Source: Pseudomonadota bacterium (GTDB taxonomy: Bacteria; Pseudomonadota; Gammaproteobacteria; Burkholderiales; Burkholderiaceae_C). From it: 10,500 nt of DNA. The notes beneath the pieces were generated by a model. The model worked only from the letters and a program-made list of their open reading frames with translations, did no database searches and was not told the origin of the DNA. Shown one piece after another: positions 1 to 5,584 of this stretch (its first letter is position 1; the number at the start of each line of letters is the position of its first letter). Where the stretch lies: the NCBI GenBank assembly GCA_023396625.1, contig JAEWVY010000056.1, forward strand, positions 1-10,500. The letters are read 5' to 3'. The position numbers and the translations under genes were made by a program.

Positions 1-621
1 TTTGTCGTGCGTCACCAGCAATAGCGTGGTCCCCCGTTCGCGATTGAGATCGAACATCAGTTCCATGACTTTGTCGCCCGTTGCGAAATCCAGGCTGCCT
101 GTGGGCTCGTCGGCCAGCAGCACCGCCGGCTGAACGACGAAGGCCCGTGCCAACGCCACACGCTGCTGCTCCCCTCCCGAGAGGATCTTTGGATAGTGCC
201 CCAAGCGCCCCGAAAGCCCCACGCGCGCCAGCATGTCCGCTGCCGTCTGGCGTGCATCACGCTGCCCGGCAAGCTCCAGCGGGAGCATGACATTCTCCAG
301 CGCGGTCAGATTGCCCAGCAACTGGAAACTCTGGAACACAAACCCCACTTTCCAGGCCCGCAACGCCGCCCTGTCGTCTTCGTCGAGGGCAAACAGGTCC
401 TGCCCGGCCAGATGCACCGTCCCGCGGGTGGGCGTGTCCAGCCCGGCGATGATGGACAGCAGCGTGCTCTTGCCGGAGCCCGACGCACCCACGATGGCGG
501 CGGTCTCTCCTTCGACGAGGGAGAAATCGATATCGAGCAAAATGTCCAACGTGCCGGTGGAGTCAGTCACAGACTTGAAAACGTGCTCCACGGAAATAAG
601 TGCAGGGCGAGGCATGGCCAT
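1..621 (-). CDS. ybbA: ABC transporter ATP-binding protein, YbbA/LolD family (3' end off window)
   Basis: This is the ATPase subunit of a MacB/LolCDE-type ABC exporter; it would hydrolyse ATP on the cytoplasmic face for a permease probably encoded just beyond the left edge. The frame is open from about 621 to the window edge (207 residues seen, some 20 missing). Visible motifs in order are Walker A GASGSGKST (residues 45-53), a Q-loop in VFQSFQ (about 95-100), signature LSGGEQQR (147-154), Walker B with D-loop VLLADEPTGSLD (167-178), and the H-loop histidine in VTHDK (about 205). Two in-frame ATGs lie at 621 and 615; neither has a clear Shine-Dalgarno, so the exact start is uncertain. The close LolD paralogue cannot be separated by motifs, but divergence from tesA is the arrangement of ybbA in E. 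coli and many proteobacteria, so YbbA is preferred. The substrate is unknown. Confidence 0.9.
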   Translation of the reverse strand, partial: MAMPRPALISVEHVFKSVTDSTGTLDILLDIDFSLVEGETAAIVGASGSGKSTLLSIIAGLDTPTRGTVHLAGQDLFALDEDDRAALRAWKVGFVFQSFQLLGNLTALENVMLPLELAGQRDARQTAADMLARVGLSGRLGHYPKILSGGEQQRVALARAFVVQPAVLLADEPTGSLDFATGDKVMELMFDLNRERGTTLLLVTHDK

Positions 622-639
622 AAGGAGTTTTCTGTTTTG
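622..639 (+). promoter_or_regulatory. Ribosome binding site and TTG start of tesA
   Basis: AAGGAG at 622-627 is a near-perfect Shine-Dalgarno, nine bases before a TTG at 637-639. No ATG or GTG lies nearby in frame, and the TTG falls exactly at the beginning of a signal peptide. The site fills almost all of the 15-base gap to the ATG of the divergent ABC gene at 621, so promoters for both genes must lie inside the opposing coding sequence. I found no convincing -35/-10 pair. Confidence 0.8.
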
Positions 640-1296
640 AATCGACGACACTGTATCGCGCTGACCGCATTGGCCCTGTACGTGGGGACATCGGGCATCG
701 CCAACGCCCAGCCCGCCGTAGCCGCGCCCGGCCCCACCGGGGCACGCATTCTCGTCGTGGGGGATTCGTTGAGTGCCGAGTATGGCCTCAGGCGCGGCAC
801 CGGCTGGGTCGCGTTGCTCGAGCAACGTCTGGTGCGCGAGCGCATTCCGGCGCAGGTCATCAACGCCAGCATCAGCGGGGACACCAGCTCGGGGGGACGC
901 TCGCGGCTTCCTGCTCTGCTCGAGCGCCACCATCCCACTGTGGTCGTGATCGAGCTCGGCGGCAACGATGCCTTGCGGGGCCTGCCACTGACCATGACGA
1001 ACGGGAATCTCGACACCATGGTGCAGGCAGCGCAAGCGTCGGGCGCGAAGGTGCTGTTGCTGGGCATGCAGGTCCCGCCCAACTATGGCGCGGACTATGC
1101 CGGCCGTTTCGCCTCGGTGTTCGCGGAAGTCGCGCGCACGCGCAAGACCGCCATCGTTCCCTTCATGCTCAAGAATGTGGCCGATGGACCGCAGGCCGCG
1201 AATCTTTTTCAGCCCGACCGGATCCATCCCAACGAACAGGCCCACCCGATGATCCTGGCCAACATCTGGCCCGAGCTGCGAAAGCTGCTCAAATGA
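637..1296 (+). CDS. tesA: Arylesterase / acyl-CoA thioesterase I / lysophospholipase L1 (TesA), secreted GDSL hydrolase
   Basis: This SGNH/GDSL-family hydrolase cleaves acyl esters and thioesters, probably in the periplasm. The 219-residue product starts at TTG 637, supported by AAGGAG nine bases upstream; the frame stays open upstream but that part is antisense to the ABC gene and is not protein-like. Residues 1-24 form a signal peptide (MNRR, hydrophobic core, ANA/Q cleavage site). Block I is VVGDSLSAEYGL with nucleophile Ser44; block II is SGDTSSGG with oxyanion Gly81; block III is ELGGND with Asn110; block V is DRIHPN with Asp194 and His197. All catalytic residues are present and the length is normal for TesA. 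The stop overlaps the mnmH start by ATGA, suggesting translational coupling. The native substrate cannot be told from sequence. Confidence 0.93.
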   Translation: MNRRHCIALTALALYVGTSGIANAQPAVAAPGPTGARILVVGDSLSAEYGLRRGTGWVALLEQRLVRERIPAQVINASISGDTSSGGRSRLPALLERHHPTVVVIELGGNDALRGLPLTMTNGNLDTMVQAAQASGAKVLLLGMQVPPNYGADYAGRFASVFAEVARTRKTAIVPFMLKNVADGPQAANLFQPDRIHPNEQAHPMILANIWPELRKLLK

Positions 1297-2384
1297 GCGT
1301 GCACTCCATCACGGCGGCCGAAGCCATCGCCCGACTGGCAAGTTTCAGCACTGTCGTCGACGCCCGCTCCGAGGACGAGTGGGCTGAAGACCATTTGCCC
1401 CAGGCTCTGAACTGGCCATCACTGCACAACGACGAACGGGCGCGCATTGGCACGCTCTACAAGCAGGTCAGTCCCTTCGAGGCGCGCAAGCTTGGCGCGG
1501 CATGGGTCGCGCGCAACATTGCGGCGCATATCGAGCGCGAAGTCCTGGACAAGCCCAGGAACTGGCAACCATTGATCTACTGCTGGCGGGGAGGGTTGCG
1601 CAGCAATTCACTGGCTCTTGTCCTGGGACAGATCGGCTTTCGGGTTCATCTGCTCGAGGGCGGCTACAAGGCTTTTCGTGGCGCGCTGCTTGAAGACTTG
1701 CCGTGTCATGCCCGGCGGTTGGACTTTCGCGTCGTCTGCGGGCCAACCGGCTCAGGCAAGACACGCCTGCTGCATGCGCTGGACAGTGCGGACGCGCAAG
1801 TACTGGATCTCGAAGCGTTGGCCAATCACCGCAGTTCGGTGCTTGGTGCGTTGCCAGGGCTGGCGCAGCCAAGCCAGAAGCGCTTCGATACCTTGATATG
1901 GGAGGCCTTGCGGCACTTCGATGCCACCCGCCCCGTGTTCGTCGAGGCTGAAAGCAGGAAGGTTGGCAACTTGAGTGTGCCCGAGAGCCTCATGACGGCC
2001 ATGCGAGCAAGCCCGTGCGTGCGCCTGGATCTGGCCGACGACGAGCGGGTCGCGCTGTTGCTGGAGGACTATGCTTTCTTCACGAAAGACACCGAATACT
2101 TCTGCCAGCGTCTTGACGCCCTGACCCAGTTGCGGGGCAAGGCCCTGGTCGAAACGTGGAAGGCCATGGTCCGCGCTGGCAACCTCGAACCCGTGGTTCG
2201 TGGCCTGTTGAAGTGCCACTACGATCCTGGTTACACGAATTCGACGTCACGCAATTTCACCCTGTTTGCGCAAGCAGCGCCACTCGTCGCGCGTGACCGC
2301 TCCATGGATGCGATGCATGCGCTCGCACGCGAGCTAATCCAGAGCGCTGCGGAGACGCCCCCTTCGAGTCCCGCGCGGGAATGA
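1293..2384 (+). CDS. mnmH: tRNA 2-selenouridine synthase (MnmH/SelU/YbbB)
   Basis: MnmH replaces sulfur with selenium at the wobble 2-thiouridine of certain tRNAs, using selenophosphate and a geranylated intermediate. The protein has 363 residues, almost the length of the E. coli enzyme. An N-terminal rhodanese domain (about 8-130) carries the active-site Cys97 in YCWRGGLRS, the same position as in E. coli. A P-loop domain follows, with GPTGSGKT at 150-157. The ATG at 1293 overlaps the tesA stop, so both genes are probably on one mRNA although their roles are unrelated. E. coli has ybbB in the same general region as tesA/ybbA, so the neighbourhood looks old. Function depends on a selenophosphate synthetase (selD), not in this window. 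The gene appears intact. Confidence 0.95.
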   Translation: MSVHSITAAEAIARLASFSTVVDARSEDEWAEDHLPQALNWPSLHNDERARIGTLYKQVSPFEARKLGAAWVARNIAAHIEREVLDKPRNWQPLIYCWRGGLRSNSLALVLGQIGFRVHLLEGGYKAFRGALLEDLPCHARRLDFRVVCGPTGSGKTRLLHALDSADAQVLDLEALANHRSSVLGALPGLAQPSQKRFDTLIWEALRHFDATRPVFVEAESRKVGNLSVPESLMTAMRASPCVRLDLADDERVALLLEDYAFFTKDTEYFCQRLDALTQLRGKALVETWKAMVRAGNLEPVVRGLLKCHYDPGYTNSTSRNFTLFAQAAPLVARDRSMDAMHALARELIQSAAETPPSSPARE

Positions 2385-2406
2385 CGCCGCCCACCAGGGC
2401 GCATCA

Positions 2407-2422
2407 CCCCGGGCCCCCGGGG
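2407..2422. terminator. GC-rich palindrome between convergent genes, possible shared terminator
   Basis: The 16 bases CCCCGGGCCCCCGGGG can form a very GC-rich stem, six pairs with a four-base loop. It lies in the 42-base gap between the mnmH stop (2384, plus strand) and the stop of the small minus-strand gene (2427). That position suits a terminator or mRNA 3'-end stabiliser serving both directions. No T-tract follows on either strand, so it is not a classical intrinsic terminator. Confidence 0.35.
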
Positions 2423-2426
2423 TCAG

Positions 2427-2615
2427 TCAGGATTGGCCGGAAGAATCCGGCTCGTTTTCCGATGCAGGCCCCTCGCCCGGAGCTTGGTCGGTCAGCGCAT
2501 CCCCGCCTTGTGCGCCGGCCTTCCGCTCGGACTTGGCCTTGAGCTTCTCTTCCTTTTTCCGCTTCTTCGCCAATTCTTTCTGGCGTTTTTCATATCCATA
2601 GTTCGGTGTTGCCAA
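2427..2615 (-). CDS. Small Lys/Glu-rich protein of unknown function (62 aa)
   Basis: The 62-residue product begins with MATPNYGYEKRQ, followed by a strongly basic Lys/Glu helix (about residues 9-33) and a Gly/Pro/acidic tail that looks disordered. Small proteins with this NYGYEKRQ...KKRKKEEK pattern occur widely in Burkholderiales as conserved hypotheticals; I know of no assigned function. The start is TTG at 2615, because a stop lies 13 codons upstream with no ATG or GTG between; AAAGG six bases before it could serve as ribosome binding site. The gene is 74 bases downstream of the DUF2189 gene on the same strand and converges on mnmH. There is no signal peptide or membrane segment, so it is probably cytoplasmic. 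A nucleic-acid or ribosome-associated role is possible from its charge but is only a guess. Confidence 0.7.
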   Translation of the reverse strand: MATPNYGYEKRQKELAKKRKKEEKLKAKSERKAGAQGGDALTDQAPGEGPASENEPDSSGQS

Positions 2616-2689
2616 GGTCTGCCTTTGCTCGAATGGGTTGAAAAGGCCACTTTAACAGCTTGCGCGCAGCCGAATTCCCGCAGCGTGGC

Positions 2690-3562
2690 TCATGGCCTGT
2701 TTTGGCTGCCCTCCTCCTGCCATGTGATGGCGCTCCGGTAAGCATGCCAGCTGGCATGGCCCAGCAACGGCCCCACCACGAGCAACCCACTTCCCCATGG
2801 CCACAAGGCGAGAAATACCAGCGTCGTCAGGACCAGGCCCCACAGCACGAGAACGCCAGTGTTTTCATACACAACCCTGATGCTGGCAATTGCCGCGGAA
2901 ATGGCATCCGTGTCGCGGTCCAGGATCATCGGAATGGAAACCACCGACGTCGAATACACCAGCACGGCGAAAACCCCGCCCACTGCCAGATACACGGCGA
3001 TGAATTCCCAATTTTCCGGGTTGAAAATGGCTTGAAGAACGCCGGTGGTCGAAGGCATGCCGGTATTGAAGAAAACGGCAAAAACCACCAGCGAAGCCCG
3101 CCCCCACAGCAGCTCAAGCACAATCAGCATGAGCACCAGCATGCCCATGCTTCGGAGGTGGGCACGCCAGCACCAGAGGGAATGGAGCAGACCCGGCACC
3201 ACACCCTGCTCACGACGACGGCTGACGTCGTACAGCCCCATCGCCAGGAAAGGGCCGATGAGCAGGCAGCCCGAGGCGATCGACATGGTGTATTCCGGTT
3301 TCGCGGCGAACACCATGCCCAGGGTGGCAGCCATGCCCCAGAAGCACAGCCCATACAGCAAGCCGATCCCTGGGTGGGCACGCAAATCACGCCAACCCAG
3401 CATCAGCCATTGAAAAGGCGCGCTCCAGTGTATTAGCTGTATCCGTGCGTGCCGTTGCGCAGGAGGCGCTGTCGCGAGCGCCTGCCCTGGCTGCGACGGC
3501 ACGCAGTCCGTGGAATCGCCCAACACGGTGTCGCTTGGCGTGGTGGGACGGAGACGGCTCAT
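2690..3562 (-). CDS. DUF2189 family integral membrane protein
   Basis: The 290-residue protein has a variable 40-50 residue N-terminus, then a hydrophobic body with about five or six membrane segments (roughly 65-87, 94-112, 138-165, 186-212, 235-255, 256-274). The stretches LGWRDL, GPFLAMGLYDVSRRRE and LDRDTDAISAAIASIRVV are what I recall as typical of DUF2189, whose biochemical role is unknown. The ATG at 3562 has no good ribosome binding site. In-frame GTG codons at 3526 and 3502 are alternatives that would still leave the conserved part complete. An FNR-like box lies just upstream (3586-3599), suggesting oxygen-responsive control. The next gene upstream on the strand, metC, ends 129 bases away, so this gene may have its own promoter. 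A link to respiration is inference from the box only. Confidence 0.87.
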   Translation of the reverse strand: MSRLRPTTPSDTVLGDSTDCVPSQPGQALATAPPAQRHARIQLIHWSAPFQWLMLGWRDLRAHPGIGLLYGLCFWGMAATLGMVFAAKPEYTMSIASGCLLIGPFLAMGLYDVSRRREQGVVPGLLHSLWCWRAHLRSMGMLVLMLIVLELLWGRASLVVFAVFFNTGMPSTTGVLQAIFNPENWEFIAVYLAVGGVFAVLVYSTSVVSIPMILDRDTDAISAAIASIRVVYENTGVLVLWGLVLTTLVFLALWPWGSGLLVVGPLLGHASWHAYRSAITWQEEGSQNRP

Positions 3563-3585
3563 GAAATCGGGGCAAGCACTGGCAA

Positions 3586-3599
3586 TTGAGAAAGATCAA
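3586..3599 (-). promoter_or_regulatory. FNR/ANR (CRP-family) box upstream of the DUF2189 gene
   Basis: Read on the minus strand the site is TTGATCTTTCTCAA, matching the FNR consensus TTGAT-N4-ATCAA at nine of ten fixed positions. It lies in a non-coding gap, oriented towards the DUF2189 gene. Its centre is at about 3592.5. At the usual activator spacing of 41.5 bases, transcription would start near 3551, about 11 bases inside the annotated ATG. That means the true start codon is further in (GTG 3526 or 3502), or the site works at another spacing or as a repressor site. Confidence 0.5.
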
Positions 3600-3691
3600 A
3601 GCCAGACTACCAGCCCCGAGTTTTTTGTCCACTCAGGAAAACACCAAGTGCGGATGCGCCACCCGCCCACGCGGCAAACGGCGTCAGGACA

Positions 3692-4936
3692 TCAGGCGCG
3701 GAACGCCGTCTCAAGCGCCTGCGCCAGATCTGCCTGCAGATCCGCCACGGACTCCAGCCCCACCGAAAACCGGACCAGGGTACCGCGCGCCAGATGGCTT
3801 GGCCAGGAGGGGCGCATGCTGGCCAGGTCGTAGGGCACAACCAGACTCACGGGGCCACCCCAGCTGTAACCCAGCTTGAACAGTCGAAGCGCGTCGCAAA
3901 ACGCATCGACCTGGGCGCTGCTGTAGCGCGCATCGACAATCACGCTGAACAGACCGGCCGCCAATCCTTGAGGATCGGCCAACGAGGTGCACTGGCTGCG
4001 CCAATGGGCATGGCCCGGCGCCTGCTCCAGCGCCGGGTGCAAGACCTGACTGAATTGCGGCTGCCCGCTGCACCAGCGGGCCAGTGCCCGCGCCGCAAGA
4101 TCGTGCGCGCGGTACCGCAGCTCGACGCTCGGCAGCGAACGCAACACCGTTTCCACATCGTTCGCGCCGACACCGAGTCCCAAGCGCATGTGCGTCAACT
4201 TGAGCTTCAGATGAAGCGCCTCGTCCCGGGTGATGACGCTGCCCATGAGCACGTCCCCGCCTCCGCTGGGATATTTGGTGAGCGCGTGAACGGAGATGTC
4301 CACACCCAAGCGCTCCGTGTCCTGCCTCGTGAGATCGAACGGCGCAAAGGCCAGGCCGGCGCCCCAGGTATTGTCCAAGGCCGTGAGCACGCCGCGTGCG
4401 CGGCAACGGCGCACCAGTTCGGCAAGATCGGGAAACTCCATGCTGACCGAACCCGGCGCCTCCAGCCAGACGAGACGGGTCCGTTCCGACATCTTGGCAG
4501 ACAGGTCGGATGGATCCATGGCGTCGTAGAGCCGGTGCCCGATGCCCCAGGCGGCAAGTTCACCTTCGGCCAGGGCCCGGTTGGGCCCGTAGGCGTTGTC
4601 TGGAATCAGGACCTCATCTCCGGATTTCAGAAGAGCCAGCGCCACCACTGAAATGGCGGCCAGCCCGCTGGGCGCCAGCAGGCATTGCGACCCACCTTCG
4701 AGTTCGCACAGGCGCGCCTCCAGCGTGAACGTGGTCGGCGTACCATGCAGGCCATACGTATAGCCTTTCCTGCTTTTCCAGTCGCGCGCGCGCATCGCGG
4801 CAACATTCGGAAAGATGACCGTGGACGCTTTGTGAACCCCAGGCTGAGGGGCTTCAAAACCTGCTGGAGGGGTGTAGGGGTGGTGGATCAGGCGCGTGAC
4901 AGGATCCAGTTCCGGACTCTCTTCGTGTGCGTTCAT
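3692..4936 (-). CDS. metC: Cystathionine beta-lyase (MetC), PLP-dependent
   Basis: This is a Cys/Met-metabolism PLP enzyme (fold type I) that splits cystathionine into homocysteine, pyruvate and ammonia in methionine synthesis. From the ATG at 4936 the protein has 414 residues. Visible features are YGLHGTPTT near the N-terminus, the PSGLAA cofactor-phosphate loop (about 89-94), Tyr116 in NAYGP, Asp188 in LDNTWGAG, and the Schiff-base Lys221 in ALTKYPSGGGDVLMGS. The TKYPSGGGD motif and the start HHPYTPPAGF are typical of bacterial cystathionine beta-lyases rather than gamma-synthases. The frame also allows a GTG at 4960 (422 residues), but that codon lies inside a perfect inverted repeat and lacks a ribosome binding site, so the ATG is preferred. 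The gene lies downstream of the phosphoribosyltransferase gene on the same strand. Related lyases acting on other sulfur amino acids cannot be wholly excluded. Confidence 0.9.
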   Translation of the reverse strand: MNAHEESPELDPVTRLIHHPYTPPAGFEAPQPGVHKASTVIFPNVAAMRARDWKSRKGYTYGLHGTPTTFTLEARLCELEGGSQCLLAPSGLAAISVVALALLKSGDEVLIPDNAYGPNRALAEGELAAWGIGHRLYDAMDPSDLSAKMSERTRLVWLEAPGSVSMEFPDLAELVRRCRARGVLTALDNTWGAGLAFAPFDLTRQDTERLGVDISVHALTKYPSGGGDVLMGSVITRDEALHLKLKLTHMRLGLGVGANDVETVLRSLPSVELRYRAHDLAARALARWCSGQPQFSQVLHPALEQAPGHAHWRSQCTSLADPQGLAAGLFSVIVDARYSSAQVDAFCDALRLFKLGYSWGGPVSLVVPYDLASMRPSWPSHLARGTLVRFSVGLESVADLQADLAQALETAFRA

Positions 4937-4953
4937 GCCGTCGATGGTAACGT

Positions 4954-4970
4954 CTGTCACGGCATGACAG
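4954..4970. repeat. Perfect 6-bp inverted repeat upstream of metC
   Basis: CTGTCA at 4954-4959 and TGACAG at 4965-4970 are exact reverse complements with a five-base spacer. The repeat sits between the phosphoribosyltransferase stop (4988) and the preferred metC ATG (4936), 18 bases before that ATG. It could be an operator for a dimeric regulator or a small RNA hairpin. No T-tract follows on the metC strand, so it is unlikely to be an intrinsic terminator. Confidence 0.45.
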
Positions 4971-4987
4971 GCGGTTTCACCAGGAAA

Positions 4988-5512
4988 TCATAGCTTCCAC
5001 TTGGCCAGAAGTTTCTCTGGCGACAGACTGTCATAGCCTTCGAAGGGCTGGTGAATCCAGGGATTTGTCGGCAAATATTCGACCGAGTAGTCTGGCGTGA
5101 AAGCAGACACGCCCTTGGTCCAGATCACGGCCGTCCGCAGCTCGGTGATGGGGGCATAGTTGGTTCGCAGCATGTCGACCACGGCCTTGAGGGTATGGCC
5201 CGAATCGGCCAAGTCGTCGACGAGCAGCACCTTGCCGGCGATTTCCCCCTTGGGTGTGGTGATGTAACGGGCTATGTCCAGATGCCCCTGCACGGTTCCC
5301 GCGTCGGCCCGGTAGGAGCTGGTGGACATGATGGCCAACGGTTTGTCGAAGATCCGCGAAAGAATGTCTCCTGGCCGCATCCCGCCGCGCGCCAGACACA
5401 GGATCGTGTCGAATTCCCAGCCCGATTGATGGATCTTCAGGGCCAGCTTCTCGATCAGACTGTGGTATTCGTCATAGCTGACATACAGATGCTTGCCGTC
5501 CTCGGTCAACAT
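4988..5512 (-). CDS. Purine-type phosphoribosyltransferase (Gpt/COG2236-like)
   Basis: This type I phosphoribosyltransferase of 174 residues would transfer a base onto PRPP. The PRPP-binding loop is VLLVDDLADSGHTL (95-108), with the two acidic residues Asp99-Asp100. Upstream is CLARGGMRPGDILSR (39-53), the pyrophosphate-binding loop region. The C-terminal NPWIHQPFE (150-158) resembles the TWIEQPWD hood of E. coli xanthine-guanine phosphoribosyltransferase, so a purine salvage role (guanine, xanthine or hypoxanthine) is likely, but the exact base cannot be assigned. The ATG at 5512 has TAAGGAG seven bases upstream. It follows purA by 72 bases on the same strand, in line with a purine role. No gene symbol is given because gpt and hpt are both used for such proteins. 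Confidence 0.88.
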   Translation of the reverse strand: MLTEDGKHLYVSYDEYHSLIEKLALKIHQSGWEFDTILCLARGGMRPGDILSRIFDKPLAIMSTSSYRADAGTVQGHLDIARYITTPKGEIAGKVLLVDDLADSGHTLKAVVDMLRTNYAPITELRTAVIWTKGVSAFTPDYSVEYLPTNPWIHQPFEGYDSLSPEKLLAKWKL

Positions 5513-5584
5513 GAAATTGCTCCTTAATTTATAGCAAACTATTGCCAGCTGACGCTGGATAAATGCATTTTTTGTTGAAATATT
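5513..5584 (-). promoter_or_regulatory. AT-rich leader between purA and the phosphoribosyltransferase gene, with strong ribosome binding site
   Basis: This 72-base gap is clearly more AT-rich than its surroundings. It holds a consensus Shine-Dalgarno (AAGGAG, 5525-5520), an extended -10-like TGCTATAAA (5536-5528), and a short hairpin CCAGC-TGAC-GCTGG (5545-5558). The -10-like element would start transcription inside the Shine-Dalgarno, so it may be just an AT-rich translation enhancer. The hairpin lacks a T-tract in the gene direction. The Shine-Dalgarno is the only firm element. Confidence 0.5.

Noticed and set aside
196..636. Upstream extension of the tesA frame
   Set aside because: It is antisense to the ABC gene and non-protein-like; the signal peptide and AAGGAG place the start at TTG 637.
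2660..3436. Plus-strand open frame (258 codons) opposite the DUF2189 gene
   Set aside because: The translation is rich in His, Gln and Pro with no motif, as expected for the complement of a hydrophobic membrane-protein gene.
3604..3640. Possible stem CCTGAGT/ACTCGGG downstream of metC
   Set aside because: It needs a G-U pair, has a nine-base A-rich loop and no T-tract on the metC strand, so it is not a supported terminator.
3794..4651. Plus-strand open frame (285 codons) opposite metC
   Set aside because: The minus strand encodes an intact PLP enzyme here; the opposite frame has no family resemblance.
5528..5536. Extended -10-like TGCTATAAA before the phosphoribosyltransferase gene
   Set aside because: Transcription from it would start inside the Shine-Dalgarno and there is no matching -35; it is kept only as part of an AT-rich leader.
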